From Saururus chinensis (taxonomy: Eukaryota; Streptophyta; Magnoliopsida; Piperales; Saururaceae), in assembly GCA_035235625.1 (NCBI GenBank), contig CP141150.1, forward strand, positions 32,566,756 through 32,630,755: a DNA stretch of 64,000 nt, read 5' to 3'. The stretch's first letter is position 1, and each line of letters begins with the position of its first letter. Positions 24,435 to 36,959 of this stretch are shown in pieces. The notes beneath the pieces were generated by a model. It had not been told where the DNA came from and searched no databases. It was given only the letters and a program-made list of their open reading frames with translations. The position numbers were made by a program, and so were the translations under genes.

Positions 24435-24640
24435 AGAAAGTGTTTTTTATGTTTTCTTTTGACAATGAGCCAAATGTAAACTAAGCATGTGTACCGTTTA
24501 TCCACGACATCAACAATGGATATGCTAATACACTTATTGATGCTAATGTGTTTTTTTGTCCATCTTAAAAAGTAACAATTTTGATTGGTAACTTATGCTG
24601 GGCTCATTGTAAGAATATAACATGAAAAACTCTTCCCTTG
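24435..24640. mobile_element. MITE with ATGAGCC/GGCTCAT arms (unit B)
   Basis: The left arm is around 24438-24487 (AAGTGTTTTTTATG...GACAATGAGCC...) and the right arm around 24592-24645 (...GGGCTCATTG...CATGAAAAACTCTTCC). They are imperfect inverse copies. The same family recurs as a left arm only at about 16389-16437, as the palindrome at 40235-40446, and at about 48487-48720. The TSD is not resolved. Confidence 0.55.
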
Positions 24641-25119
24641 ATGTGTATCTCTTACTTTTAAGAGAATGGACATTAGATTTTCACATTGGTAAGTGTCATT
24701 TTCTCATCACCTTGTATGTTTTCGACACTTTCACTTGCTTGCTGGGTTGCTTGGCCAAAAGCACCGCTCCTCTTTATATATAGAATAGTTAATAAGTGCC
24801 CACGTGCTTGGATATGACGGCTCATACTTTCCTTGGCCTTGCGATCAAGATCGCATGGCCGATATGTGCCAGGCACACATGTGCCTGGTGTATATTAAAG
24901 AGACTTATATGTATTATTAAGAAGTTAAAAAAGTATCTTTTGTATGTTTTAGCATCAATACTTTGTTATGTAAAAGTAAATGAAATTAATGCCAAAAAAA
25001 TAATATAAAAAGTTATAATAATCTATAATTTTTTAGCTATCACATATATAATTATATATATTAAAGTTTAAAATTAGAATAGTATAAATATTGTAGATTT
25101 ATAATTATTTTTAGATGGG

Positions 25120-25205
25120 TAAGACACTGTCACAACGTTACCTAAATGAGATTCGACCTCACAACTTCTCCAACTTAGAGATAGCCTAACTAAGGATAAA
25201 TTAAC
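25120..25205 (-). repeat. tRNA-derived SINE-like remnant (unit B)
   Basis: Reading the minus strand, GTTGTGAGGTCGAATCTC fits a pol III B-box (GGTTCRANNCC) with an upstream stretch resembling a degenerate A-box. Its paralogue is at about 43525-43610 in unit C. No functional tRNA can be folded from it. Confidence 0.4.
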
Positions 25206-25348
25206 ATGTTCTTAATTAAATTTAATATTATAAAAAATAAAAATTGATACACAAATTGTAGATCTTACACTACTTTTTTTTAAAATAAATACTTAATCAA
25301 CAAAAGTTTTAAAACATTATGCATAAAATCTAGGCCTACTTCTTTATA

Positions 25349-25490
25349 CACCCTCCGTCCAATATTAGTAGCTATATTTAAAAGTTTGCAAATTTTTTTA
25401 AAGTACCTAACCACTTAAATTGAACAAAATATATTTATTAATATAAAATAATTTTTTTGCCAAATTAAACTATTGAACATGAAGGATGGA
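25349..25490. mobile_element. Degenerate Stowaway MITE (unit B)
   Basis: The left end is CACCCTCCGTCCAATATTAG next to TA and the right end is GAAGGATGGAGG. This is the paralogue of the better-preserved copy at 43748-43944, so it predates the duplication. Confidence 0.6.
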
Positions 25491-25932
25491 GGAATTATAA
25501 CTTTCTTATTCAACCTTGTAAATTTATATTAAATTTCACATATTTAATCGGAGGCTCAATTCTATGACCTATGACCTTGCTTAAAGTATTTTGTAAGTTA
25601 GGTAATGACTACAATTTAAGAGAAGGGGGATTGCACCATATTCCCCTCCAACATTACATATTTTTTGCTTGTTATATGATAATATCTCTAGTTGGAGGCA
25701 CCTAGATTAACTATCTAATGGTTCATGAAACCGATTTTGATACGCCGTTCTATGCCTTATCCACCCTCTTTTGCATTAGGTTGGTTTCTTTGTCTTACCA
25801 TCAACTTCTCAAATATAAAATAAATTATATTTAAATATAAATAAAAAATTTACTAACAGAGAAAAAAGTATTGTCCTATATTTAGGAGTGTTAAAGCAAG
25901 CTTGAAAATTTTGACTTAGCTGATGTTCAACT

Positions 25933-26042
25933 CGGCTCTACTCGTATTCGAGCTAGAACTTGAAGTTGGTCAAGACAAACTCAAACACGGCTCTACTCGT
26001 ATTCGAGCTAGAACTTGAAGTTGGTCAAGACAAACTCAAACA
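25933..26042. repeat. 55-bp tandem duplication
   Basis: Two virtually identical copies start at 25933 and 25988 (CGGCTCTACTCGTATTCGAG...). The CTCG-type wording resembles subterminal DNA of the hAT family seen at 56202-57823, so this may be a scrap of one. Confidence 0.9.
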
Positions 26043-26224
26043 TTCCATACATGTGTTTAGCTCGTCTCGATAGATAAAAGCTTAATGTACTATTATGTAT
26101 ATTATTTTTTTAAATATAAATATAGATATATTATACATTATCTATATATATCACATCACATAAAATTTAACTCATTTTATAAAATATACTCCCTCGGTCT
26201 TATTTTAATAGCTCCATTTTTATT

Positions 26225-27247
<1,023 letters not shown>

Positions 27248-27253
27248 TCAAAA

Positions 27254-27612
27254 TACTGCCCGGACATGGTGCCCATGTACAAGGCCAGCCCCTAGAAGGC
27301 AGATGTAACGTATGGTGGGTACTCAGATTTCATGGTGGTGCATGAGGACTATGTGATCCGCATCCCGGACGGCATGCCGTTTGACGGTGCTGCGCCGCTG
27401 CTCTGCGCGGGGATCACCGTGTACAGCCCTATAAAGTACTATGGGCTCTGTGAGCCAGGGGAACACATTGGCATCGCCGGCCTTGGTGGGCTGGGGCATG
27501 TCTCCGTGAAGTTTGCCAAGGCGTTTGGGATGAGGGTGATAGTGATCAGCACTTCTCCGGGCAAGCGGAAGGAGGTGATTGAGAGACTCGGTGCTGACTC
27601 GTTCCTGGGACT
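27254..27612 (+). pseudogene. Captured fragment of a cinnamyl alcohol dehydrogenase (CAD)-like gene
   Basis: The plus frame opens as YCPDMVPMYKASP, hits an in-frame stop TAG at 27293-27295, and continues as VTYGGYSDFMVV (from 27305). It then reads LLCAGITVYSP, YYGLCEPG, the nucleotide-binding GLGGLGHVSVKFAKAFG and ERLGADSFL. This is the mid-region of plant CAD/mannitol-dehydrogenase-type zinc alcohol dehydrogenases (cofactor-binding Rossmann fold). The catalytic N-terminal domain and the C-terminus are absent. It lies less than 20 bp from the RuvB-like fragment, in the opposite orientation. Confidence 0.9.
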
Positions 27613-28047
27613 CGGAGCAAATTAAAACTAAGAAAAGCATCGTAGACTCGTTTACATTTAAATTGTTTCAAATAAAATAATTAAAATATAATAATATATT
27701 TTTTTTAATAGAGCTATTAAAATAGGACGGAGGGAGTATCATTTTTACATTTTTCAAGTACAACTATCTTAAGCCTTTTTGTTAGAAAATATATATAATA
27801 TATCATAAGATTTAAAATATTTTTTATAAACCTTACTCCCTCTATTTTATATTAATATTTTAAATTATAAAACTAAAATTAACTAAAGCTAGTTATTTAG
27901 TTTTATAATAATCCTCGCATTGGACCACTTTTTGACTATATTTATATAAATAATTTTTCTTATAAAACATTTGGGTCACAAGGTAAAGTAGCTCTATTTG
28001 TAATAGATTCGAGCTCAAACTTAAACTTAAAATTAAACGGAAACTTA

Positions 28048-28452
28048 GACACGCATACCATGAAAGTGTCACCAATAGATATTATGCGGCCCCGCTATCC
28101 GCGCAGAGTGAAGTGTGGCAGAAATAAACCATCCACGTCACCCAAGCCTCTCCACGCGTCTCAATTCAACAGGCGGAGATCTTCATGGAACCATCCCGAA
28201 GGAGCCACACTCGCTCTGACCGTCTTTCCCCCGACACGTGTTACACCACCTCCCCGCCACCCCCCTATTTAAACCCGCCTCCGCCACTGTCTCTTCATCA
28301 CCTCACTCTCATTCCCCACACACCAGGCGGACTGCAGTTGCAGACAACCAAAAGTTTTGATTTTGATTCAAGTTTTCGATTGGATTCGTAATCGTCGTCG
28401 TTTTTTATCGGTTTGGGAAGGCAGAAGGGAGAAAGATTTGCTTTTTGGATTT
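28048..28452 (+). promoter_or_regulatory. AAE3: AAE3 copy B promoter and 5' UTR
   Basis: Shares with copies A and C the GATATTATGCGGCCCCGCTA block (about 28078), the G-box CACGTG (28235-28240) and the TATA-like TATTTAAA (28266-28273). The G-box to TATA distance is shorter than in A and C because of a local deletion of about 15 to 20 bp. Confidence 0.7.
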
Positions 28453-30566
28453 ATGGAGGGTCATTGTTTGACGCTGACGGGGCTGCTCAAGAAGGTGGCC
28501 CAAGAGTTCCCGTCCCGGCAGGCGCTTTCGGTATCCGGTAAGTTCTATTTGACGTACCGCCGGCTTGGTGAGCTCGTCGACGGGACTGCCGGTAGCCTCG
28601 TTGCTGCCGGCGTCCGGCCCGGCGATGTCGTCGCCCTGACATTCCCCAACACCGCCGAGGTGAGATGAAGTTTCACTTATTTGCGAATTTTTCCACAAAA
28701 AAATGGGTATGAAAGATGGTTCATTTTGTTTCTTTCGTAATCTCATTCTATTCAAAAAAATTCGTCCACTGTTCCACATATATTTGTTTAATTCAATATA
28801 GATATTTTTATGGTTCTAGTTCTGATTTTTGGGGATTTTCTTTTGCAGTACGTGGTCGCCTTCCTGGCTGTGATTCGAGCCCGGGCGGTGGCGGCGCCGT
28901 TGAACCCGGTTTATACGGCGGACGAGTTCAATTTCTACCTATCGGACTCCGAGTCGAAGCTCCTCCTCACACCGGCCTCAGGCCACCCCACCGCCGAGTC
29001 AGCCGCTGCCAAGCTCGGCATCCCCCGCGCCGCTGTCTCTCTCCCCGACCCGGATTCACCCCTCTCCATTGCCCTGTCTCAGTCCGGACCTGACGCGGAG
29101 GAAGTCGGTCCGGATACTGTCCAGAAAATCGCAAACGAGCCATCGGACGTGGCCCTCTTTCTCCACACTTCGGGGACCACCAGCCGGCCAAAGGGTGTCC
29201 CGCTGACACAGCTCAACCTCGCCTCGTCGGTCCAGAACATCAAGTCGGTCTACAAACTCACCGAGTCCGACTCGTCCGTCCTGGTCCTCCCCCTCTTCCA
29301 CGTCCACGGCCTCCTAACCGGACTCCTGTCCCCGCTCTCCGCCGGAGCCCACATCGCCCTCCCGGCCTCGGGCCGCTTCTCTGCCTCCACCTTCTGGTCG
29401 GACATGCAAGCCCATGGCGCCACCTGGTACACCGCCGTCCCCACCATCCACCAGATCCTCCTGGACCGCCACTTCGCGACCAACCCATCCGCCCGGCCCC
29501 AGTACCCTAAGCTCCGGTTCATCCGGAGCTGCAGCGCGCCCCTGGCGCCCGCCGTGATGGAGCGGATGGAGGAGGCGTTCGGGGCGCCGGTGCTGGAGGC
29601 GTACGCCATGACGGAGGCGTCGCACCAGATGGCCTCGAACCCGCTGCCGGAGGACGGGCCGCACAAGGCCGGTTCGGTAGGTAGGCCAGTCGGGCTGGAA
29701 ATGGCGATTCTGAACGAAGACGGGGTCCGATTGCCGGCCGGGTCACCGGGGGAGGTTTGCATCAGCGGGCTCAACGTGACGAAGGGGTACAAGAACAATC
29801 CGGAGGCGAACAAGACGGCGTTCCGTTTCGGGTGGTTCCACACCGGCGATGTCGGTTATTTGGACGCGGACGGCTACCTCCACCTGGTTGGCCGAATCAA
29901 GGAGCTCATTAACCGCGGAGGTCCGTTTATATATCTCATTGCCACCGCTTTTATGCGAAGGATTTTACGCACGGCGCCTAGATTCATTGTTAAATATGAG
30001 GGTAGTATTGGGAATGCATTTTATATGGGTGAAGTGACGATAGTACCCTTAAATATGTTTAAAATTGTTGTTAAAATGTGTATATTGAATGGGGTATTTG
30101 TAACATTTTGCAGGTGAGAAGATATCCCCCATCGAGGTTGACGAAGTGCTGTTGTCGCATCCGGATGTGGCCGAGGCCGTCGCCTTTGGCGTTCCCGACG
30201 ACAAATACGGCGAAGAGGTGAGACCCGGCTTACCCTATTCGGGTCTTCAGACTCGGACCTGGATCCGATTATATTGTACTCTTGTTATTAAATCTTAATG
30301 ACATTGTTTTCGGCCAATTTGATTAAGACTTGATTAAATTTTGTCAGATTAATTGTGCTGTGATACCGAAGGAAGGGTCAGAGATCATCGAGACGGAGGT
30401 CATGAGCCACTGCCGGAAAAACTTGGCCTCCTTCAAGGTGCCAAAGCAGGTGTTCATCGCTGACAAATTGCCGAGGACGGCCACCGGGAAGATCCAGCGG
30501 CAGGTCGTGGCGGAGCATTTCTTGGCTATGGTCTCGGCGGCCAAGGTCCCCAAGTTTGGAGCTTAA
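28453..30566 (+). CDS. AAE3: Oxalate--CoA ligase (AAE3-type acyl-activating enzyme), copy B
   Basis: Exons are 28453-28659, 28849-29920, 30114-30217 and 30348-30566, with the same exon lengths and phases as copies A and C, giving 533 residues. The P-loop TSGTTSRPKG, YAMTEASH, HTGD and the TATGK lysine are all kept. It differs at positions that are otherwise constant: GEVCIRG has become GEVCISG (R375S, codon AGC for CGC). The C-terminal lid shows several changes (KQVF for KRVF, LPRTATGK for LPKTATGK, IQRQ for IQRR, EIIETEVMS for EIGEAEVVS). Exon 3 has DEVLL instead of DAVLL. The frame is fully open, so the gene looks expressible, but it is the most divergent copy and may have altered activity. 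Same likely role as copy A: oxalyl-CoA synthesis in the cytosol. Confidence 0.93.
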
Positions 30567-33390
30567 TTTAAGCAAGGGCGAACAATTGTCTCCCAGGGCG
30601 CATATATTATGGAAATGTCCCAAAGGAGATAGTTATCTGTTTATTCTAGAGAATAAACAATGATAACAATGGCTGCCTTCCTAGAGAATGACATATATAA
30701 AATGTTTCCACTCAAGAAAATGCCTGGCTTGTTGCTCTCGTTCACATGTTAGAGCAGCAAAATAAGGGCAGGGGAACATTTTAAGGAAAATGAGGATGAA
30801 GTAAGCAAATATGCTTCATGTGGAAAAGGAGTCCATGTTTTGAACTCTTAATTAAGAATCTTCATTCCGGAAATATTTATATATTTTTTTAATTTACATG
30901 TAGAAAAAGAAAATGAACATGTTGAAAAAAACGTACTCAGAACATGTGCAAAATAGCAATCCTAAGATATTTGAAATAGATGAAAAATCTCTTATCTTCT
31001 GTTTTTACGGAAGTTGAATGCTATAGCAGGACAGTCCTTGTCGGATAACTTTTAATCATAAAGTCAACTGTAATAATTCACATTCTTCATAATGTGTGGC
31101 TTAAATGAAGATATTAATGTCAGTAACGGAATAATGAAATGGCGAGGATCTTGATAGGTAAGAAATTCCACCGGTTCTCAACATAATGAGATTGTATTCC
31201 TCTCAGAGCACTTGACAGAGACAAACGAATATCATCTGATCAATCAAAAAGGAAGAGTTTTTAATGCACCTCACCATAGATATTTTAATAAATTTGGCTT
31301 CAAATATCCATTAAAATCCCTCACATACCCAACCTAAGGAACGCTTAGGGGGCCATTGATATTTTAATAGATTTTGGTTCAAATATCCATTAAAATTTGA
31401 AAGGATGAAATTACATGAAACCTGAAAGGAATGTAGATCAAGTTACATGAAATTTGACCATTACATGAAACCGGAAAGGAATGTAGATCAAGTTACATGA
31501 AATTTGACCATGTTAAATTTGGATTGATTCCTATAAAAGGATATTCACGTTCTTAGGAGAAAAATGATGACAAACAAGTTGTTATTATAATTTATGCATA
31601 AAAATATGTTAGCGGCCCATAGAAGGCCAGCAGCGCTAACGATATTATTTTTTTATTCTTTTGTCTTTATTTAAAAAATAATTTTTGAATTTTAAATTAT
31701 AATAGCTCTCTACCTTAAATTTAGAATTACACGTTTTTTTGTACCATTGTACTCATATTGACGAGCCTTCAAAAGAAAACCATATATAAGGGTATCTTAT
31801 TTTGAGAATTTAAAGTAGACCCTGCACATAGCACGTTTCTCAAGGTTGCAGCCTGTGATCCCAATGTCCGATTTACTCGTTCTTGGGTTCGATATATTTG
31901 TTCCCTCGTAGCCCTAACAAATACTTTTGAGTGTTATCGAACAAATCAAACTCAAAATAACTCAAATTCAAGAAATATAGTTATTGGGCCCAAAACTCGC
32001 TTATGGGCCCAAACATAATATTATTTTTTAAATTCTTAAAAATTATGGGTTGTTACAATTTTTCTCTCTCTAATTTCATATCAACTTAGTCCTTTTATAG
32101 TGTATTAAGTCACTTTAAGTAAAAGAATCCAGCATGGAAAGGTCTCTTTTTTGTAATCTTTAAACTAAGCAACTGTAATTACAAACAATTAATTATTTCA
32201 AACAACGATAGATCATTCATTATTTATGTTCAAACTAAATACTCAAGCGATTGAGCCTTTTACCTAGTGATTGATCGGCAACCTTCTCGACCTATATTGC
32301 AAAAAATTGTCACATGAAGCGATCAATCTCTATACTCATTTTGTACATTATCGAATGACTATGAACAATTTTCCCAAAACTCCTAAAATTACTTCTAATG
32401 ATTATTCTTAATTAAAGGTAAGTAATTTGTGTATGTGAAAGTGCAAAACTATACCTTTGAACTTCAATATTCAATGTAGTATTCGACCTTAGAACTTTTA
32501 AAACGCATCTACTCCTATGATTCAAGTGTTTCAATTATAAATTTGACTCGACTATAATAACATCTAATAACACTCCTAAGATTAAAATGTACATAAATCG
32601 TTTACATTATATTGATTATTAAAAGTAATTAATATATATAATTATAATATAACACCACATATGTTCTAACAATGCACAAAGGTAACTACTGCCCACATTG
32701 CATAGACGTCTTCACCACATATGCTATAACATAACATAATCCATAACATTATTAATGTATAATATACCCAACATGCTTATGACACAATCATCATATAATA
32801 ACTATATTAACATGTATTGCCATACATCATTCATGTTTACTGCCCCCTTAGCACAATAACTTGATGCATCATACAAAACTAACCTTTATACCCATGGAAA
32901 CCCACTTAGTCATATGATATATCATATCAATGAACTACCCTTTGCATGCAAGTTCCCTTCTAAAAGATCTTTACATAGCCCCAACTTGTGAAAAAGAATT
33001 TCAAAAACTGTGTAATGTAGGAATACATGGTTTGATTGAATCAGGTTCATGGTGTGGGCAATTTACCTTTCTTAGCCTCATATGTCACCAAACCCTTATT
33101 AGCCATTGTTTTGATCTCTTATTTTTAGAAAAATTACCTAGGATAATCCTATTTCATCAAAATTTAACTCACATTAGTTTTAGGAATTTTAGAGCCTAAA
33201 ATTAAATCTAAGAGTTGGTCTCATTTTTAAAATTATTTAATTTAGAATTTTTGAAATTACTGCACAATGTAGATTTCTCTGAACAATTGAATCTCCAAGG
33301 ACACAAAACCGTTCTTAAGACTCAAAATTGACTAGGTATTTTTGTACTAGACATAGGACTCATAAAATAATGTTCGCAATCTAACCCAGA
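30567..33390. other. 3' region of copy B and unit B/B' spacer, no gene
   Basis: About 30567-31270 is duplicated flank shared with copies A and C (for example CAATGGCTGCCTTCCTAGAG near 30667). Beyond that is AT-rich DNA without counterpart in the window. The frame at 32930-33199 has no recognisable similarity and no conserved partner, so I leave it uncalled. Confidence 0.45.
31411..31510. repeat. 50-bp tandem duplication
   Basis: Two copies of exactly 50 bp (31411-31460 and 31461-31510) differ at one position (CCTGAAAGG versus CCGGAAAGG). Confidence 0.95.
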
Positions 33391-33738
33391 ATGAACCTAA
33401 GAAAAATCCCGAACCACAAGGTAATAGAATTGTGGATCCACAAAATCATGGACTCCAGAAAATATATTAAATCGATATTAATTAATTAATAGGAATAAAA
33501 TCCCAAAATTAGAGATGAAACTAGACACATTCACATATCCCCACTAATTTTCCTAAGGTAAGGTCCCATAACCTAACTCAGAAGTTGGGCTACTAACATT
33601 TGACAAAAAATGATATCAAGGAAAACAACAATGATTTGGCCATGAAATCTTAATATAAAAACATGAAATTTTATTCAAACTTAGCCTAAATGTCATTAAC
33701 ATGCCAGAGAAAATTGGGATATTGTTGAGCACAAGAAG

Positions 33739-34404
33739 TAGGTCTGGTCGTGGACATCCATTGTCCGATGTCCGGGCTGTGTCCGAGGTGTCTATGGCCA
33801 TGTCCGACCGAATTCTTTTGTCTCCCAATTTTTGGACATGGCCATGGACAAAGACATCGTCTGGCCGTTTGGTCGAGGTCCGGTTAACTTTTAAATATAG
33901 TGTGCAATATGAAGGATAATTTTATTTCTCCTCTAATTATTCTTAAATATTATTTTCTTATATTTAAATTTTTAATAATTTAAATACAATCATTTTAATG
34001 TTATATTTGAGTTCTTCTTTAAAGTTAGTTATTAACTATATTTTTTGTTTCATATTAATAGCTCTATTTGACTTTTCAAAATGAACTAATTTGTCTAATA
34101 ATAATACTACAAATAAAGAAGATGACATATATAAGTTTAAAAATTATTATTATATGCTAAATTACTTAATCTAGAGATTCTCACCCTAGCTGTCCTACTT
34201 AGTTAAAGTCGTTAACACTGCTCTCATTCTCTCTAACCACTTCAACCCTCATCCAATTGCCTAAGAGACTATGTCTATGGACAATGGCCGTGTCCGCCGA
34301 AAAAGAAGCTTTATCCGCTGACAAAATGCCGATAAACAAATTGTTAGCGGACATAGACATGGACAAGCCTTGTCCACTGACTATTTGGCAAAGGACCAGC
34401 CCTA
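33739..34404. mobile_element. Non-autonomous hAT-type element, 666 bp
   Basis: Ends TAGGTCTGGTC and GACCAGCCCTA are inverse with one mismatch. The 8-bp flanks ACAAGAAG (33731-33738) and ATAAGAAG (34405-34412) form a target duplication with one later change. The paralogous site in unit C (about 39747-39760, ACACAAGGGTTCC) lacks the element. Subterminal repeats are GTCCG/GGACATGG. No transposase. Confidence 0.88.
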
Positions 34405-35753
34405 ATAAGAAGGTTCCGGAATAATAGGACCTTTTTTTTAGTATTTAGATTAAACCAAAGCTAAATCATTAAGTATAAATCCACTTAGTCCAAAGCCTTA
34501 GTAACTTTCTCCAATAACTAAGACCTCTAAAACTCATTAACCAGCCATGAAACATCCACTAATCATGATCTTTACATTTGAATTAAATAAAATCAGAGCA
34601 TCATGAGAACATGCAAATCCATTAAAAATCATAATGAGTAAATTGCTTGCTCTATACTTCTTTGACGATAGAATTGGTCCTCATGCATTAGGCGAAATAT
34701 GTTTTCCTTAATGACAAAAAAATAAACATGTTTTCCTTTGTTAATAGGGAAAATTTAGTCGTCCCTTATTTGAGGACCAAGATTGCACGTCGTCAAATTC
34801 AAAGCTTATGGCTTACATTATAAGGGACAAGCGGGACCTTCAAACTATACAAAGAATGGATGTCATTTTCAAAGGAAGCATCAAAAGGGACCGAAGTTCC
34901 AACTATGTTGGCGTTGGCTGGATGCTACAGAGGCGTCCAACTTGGAAGCTTGTATCAACGGCCATGCGTGGAAGAAGACACAAATTTGGGTTCTTGGAAG
35001 TGACAATGCATGCAGGCAGTAGGGCACAGCTCACTAGTCACCTCATGATGGGTGGGCCATGAATTCGGTCATCTGAATCTTCTGGTCAAAATGTAGACTC
35101 CCGTCCACTTAATTCATATTCTAGAAAGCTATGGAAGAGATGTTCTTGACCCTGAGAATTGTGTCCTGCACCACAACTCTTGTGCACCTCAAACAGTTGT
35201 TGAGTGTGGATGATTTTTTTGTGGAAAAGAAATTTTCTTTAAGGTCTTAAAAGGAAATATTATTATGTTGTTTGGATGGGTATTTTATATGAAAAATATT
35301 TTCCGTCATAAATTAATAGTTCTATTTGGCAAAAAAACATTTCTTCTATACTAATAGCTTCATTTTCTTCAATGTAAGCAAGGTCAAAGCTTTTGTGCCG
35401 GCAAACGTGAGCGCTTACGTTTGTAGATGAACGGCTTCCTTACGTAGCTTACACTTGAAACTCATATCTAAAACTACATCATTGCCTAAACGTCCTAAAG
35501 AAATATGAAAGAAATTTAAATCTGTAGACGTAGAGGCATGAATTTTTTTACCACATCTAAAAGGACCAAAACAAGCTGAGCTTGCACACATAAGAGCCAA
35601 AATTAGCCGCACAAAAAATCAACAGTAAGTAAGAGATGAAGAGAGGCAAGTTGAATTCTGATTCTTTGGTTAAATGGGCGAGATGCATAAAGCATCATCA
35701 AGTCTCCAAACCGGGTGGGTTAAAAAGGAAAGGTCGACCGGGCCAGATAAGAG

Positions 35754-35850
35754 CGGGTCCGCAGCACGGCAACAAGCAGGGCATGCGCGAAGAGTGCGTA
35801 AGCAAGGCCAAAGCTTTTGTAACGGCAAACGTGAGCGCTTACGTTTCACC
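35754..35850. other. Conserved non-coding block, unit B' copy
   Basis: Counterpart of 10021-10110. Part of it (GTAAGCAAGG...GTGAGCGCTTACGTTT) is repeated a second time about 430 bp upstream, at about 35375-35422, in this unit only. Confidence 0.5.
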
Positions 35851-36158
35851 TACGCGTGTGGCCTTTTTGCTATTTTTAGACACATTTTCACGTGTGGGTT
35901 CCGTCTTGTCCAGGTCAGCCTTTAATTGCTTCTTAGTTGCCTGCATTGAATTCTCAGCTTTTTCGTTCCTCACCACTCTCTGTCTTATACTAATAGCTTG
36001 ATATCTAATTTTAATTAAAATAGTAATAACATCTCTCTTACACGCGTCCAACACTAAAAAAAGGCTGGAGATGACATCTTCCATATCCCGCCTCCGCCCG
36101 ATGAAGGATGCCACGTTGTATTCCTGTAGCTAATACATACCACATTGGCGTCCTTACC

Positions 36159-36530
36159 TTACCCTATTGTGTGGTCTCCGCAACCGAAGGATTGTCTGCC
36201 AAGTCCTCTGCCAGGGTAAGCATTCTCTTGGAGCCGTTTGGAGGCTCCTACAATGATGCGCGCACCGGTGCAGTCTCCAGCGACATTTCTGGAAGAGACT
36301 TTTCCTATTGGCGATGGATCATTCTCTTCTTCCCCGAAATCATCAGATCCATTTCTGCCGAAATTCTGATCAGCCACCTCTACCGGAAGTTGTGGAGACG
36401 GTGACGCTACTCTTGGGTGGTTGATGGCGACGGGAGTGAGAAGAGTGGAGCCGCCAGTGGATGGCTTTATAAGGAGGAGGAGGTTGTGGAGAGAGCGGAG
36501 GAGCCCGGCTATCTCGGTGAGAAGAGGAAG
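36159..36530. other. GC-rich segment beside the SET-domain fragment, unidentified
   Basis: Open on the minus strand (36159-36629), predicting a Ser/Pro/Gly-rich chain with no motif I know. It may be captured 5' coding or UTR sequence, since it adjoins the methyltransferase fragment and shares its higher GC content. Confidence 0.3.
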
Positions 36531-36890
36531 CATATATTTCTCGTGCCTGTGGTTCTGGCATCGTCTTCCCGTCCGGCAAAAGCTGGAGATAGCCGGCCCA
36601 GTCCGACTCGGTGTCCAAGCTTCGCTCATACATCACCGCCACTGAGAGGCCCAGCGACCCTCCTAGTCCGGCCTCCTCAATCATCTCCCCAAGCATAAGA
36701 CGTATTGATGGTCAAGCAAGCATGCTTCGGTATGGTCGCTACAAGATCTCCTATTCTCAAGTGGCAGAGCGCCTTCACCCAAATGCCATGACCGTCATCT
36801 TCGGTGAGCTCCAGGGTGTCGCTGCACTCGATTTTGCAGGATCGCATCCAATGTCTGAACGCTCTTAATCGTCTGGGGGATGCCCATTGG
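36530..36890 (-). pseudogene. Fragment of a plant SET-domain protein-lysine methyltransferase gene (SETD6/SDG40-like)
   Basis: The minus strand reads LRAFRHWMRSCKIECSDTLE, then GDLVATIPKHACLTINTS, the N-terminal start of the split SET domain in plant Rubisco-LSMT/SETD6-type enzymes. The frame is then broken. The other frame continues as MIEEAGLGGSLGLSVAVMYE and WAGYLQLLPD before similarity ends. No catalytic SET core (NHS, GEQ/Y motifs) is present. The junction between the two blocks contains no intron. The GC-rich block sits between the broken end of unit B' and a gypsy remnant. A Stowaway-like left terminus (CTCTGTCTTATACTAATAGC) lies at about 35977, but no right terminus is found. Confidence 0.8.
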
Positions 36891-36959
36891 GTCATGGAAC
36901 AAATTAGGGTCCAAGTAGAGTGAAACGAAGTAGTTTTTACAAATCCAATTTGGGGTTAT

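Larger units (their letters stand above)
33390..35980 (+). repeat. Partial duplication unit B' (no AAE3 gene)
   Basis: Colinear with the beginning of unit C: about 33395-33470 matches 39410-39470, 34630-34850 matches 39970-40170, and 34855-35160 matches 40735-41110. About 35560-35980 matches 41500-41905. Similarity stops abruptly at 35980 within CACCACTCTC, where unrelated sequence starts; units B and C continue. So the gene-bearing half of this unit is missing. Confidence 0.8.

Noticed and set aside
32930-33199. 89-codon open frame in the B/B' spacer as a gene
   Set aside because: No recognisable family, no conserved counterpart in the other units, and AT-rich composition like its flanks.
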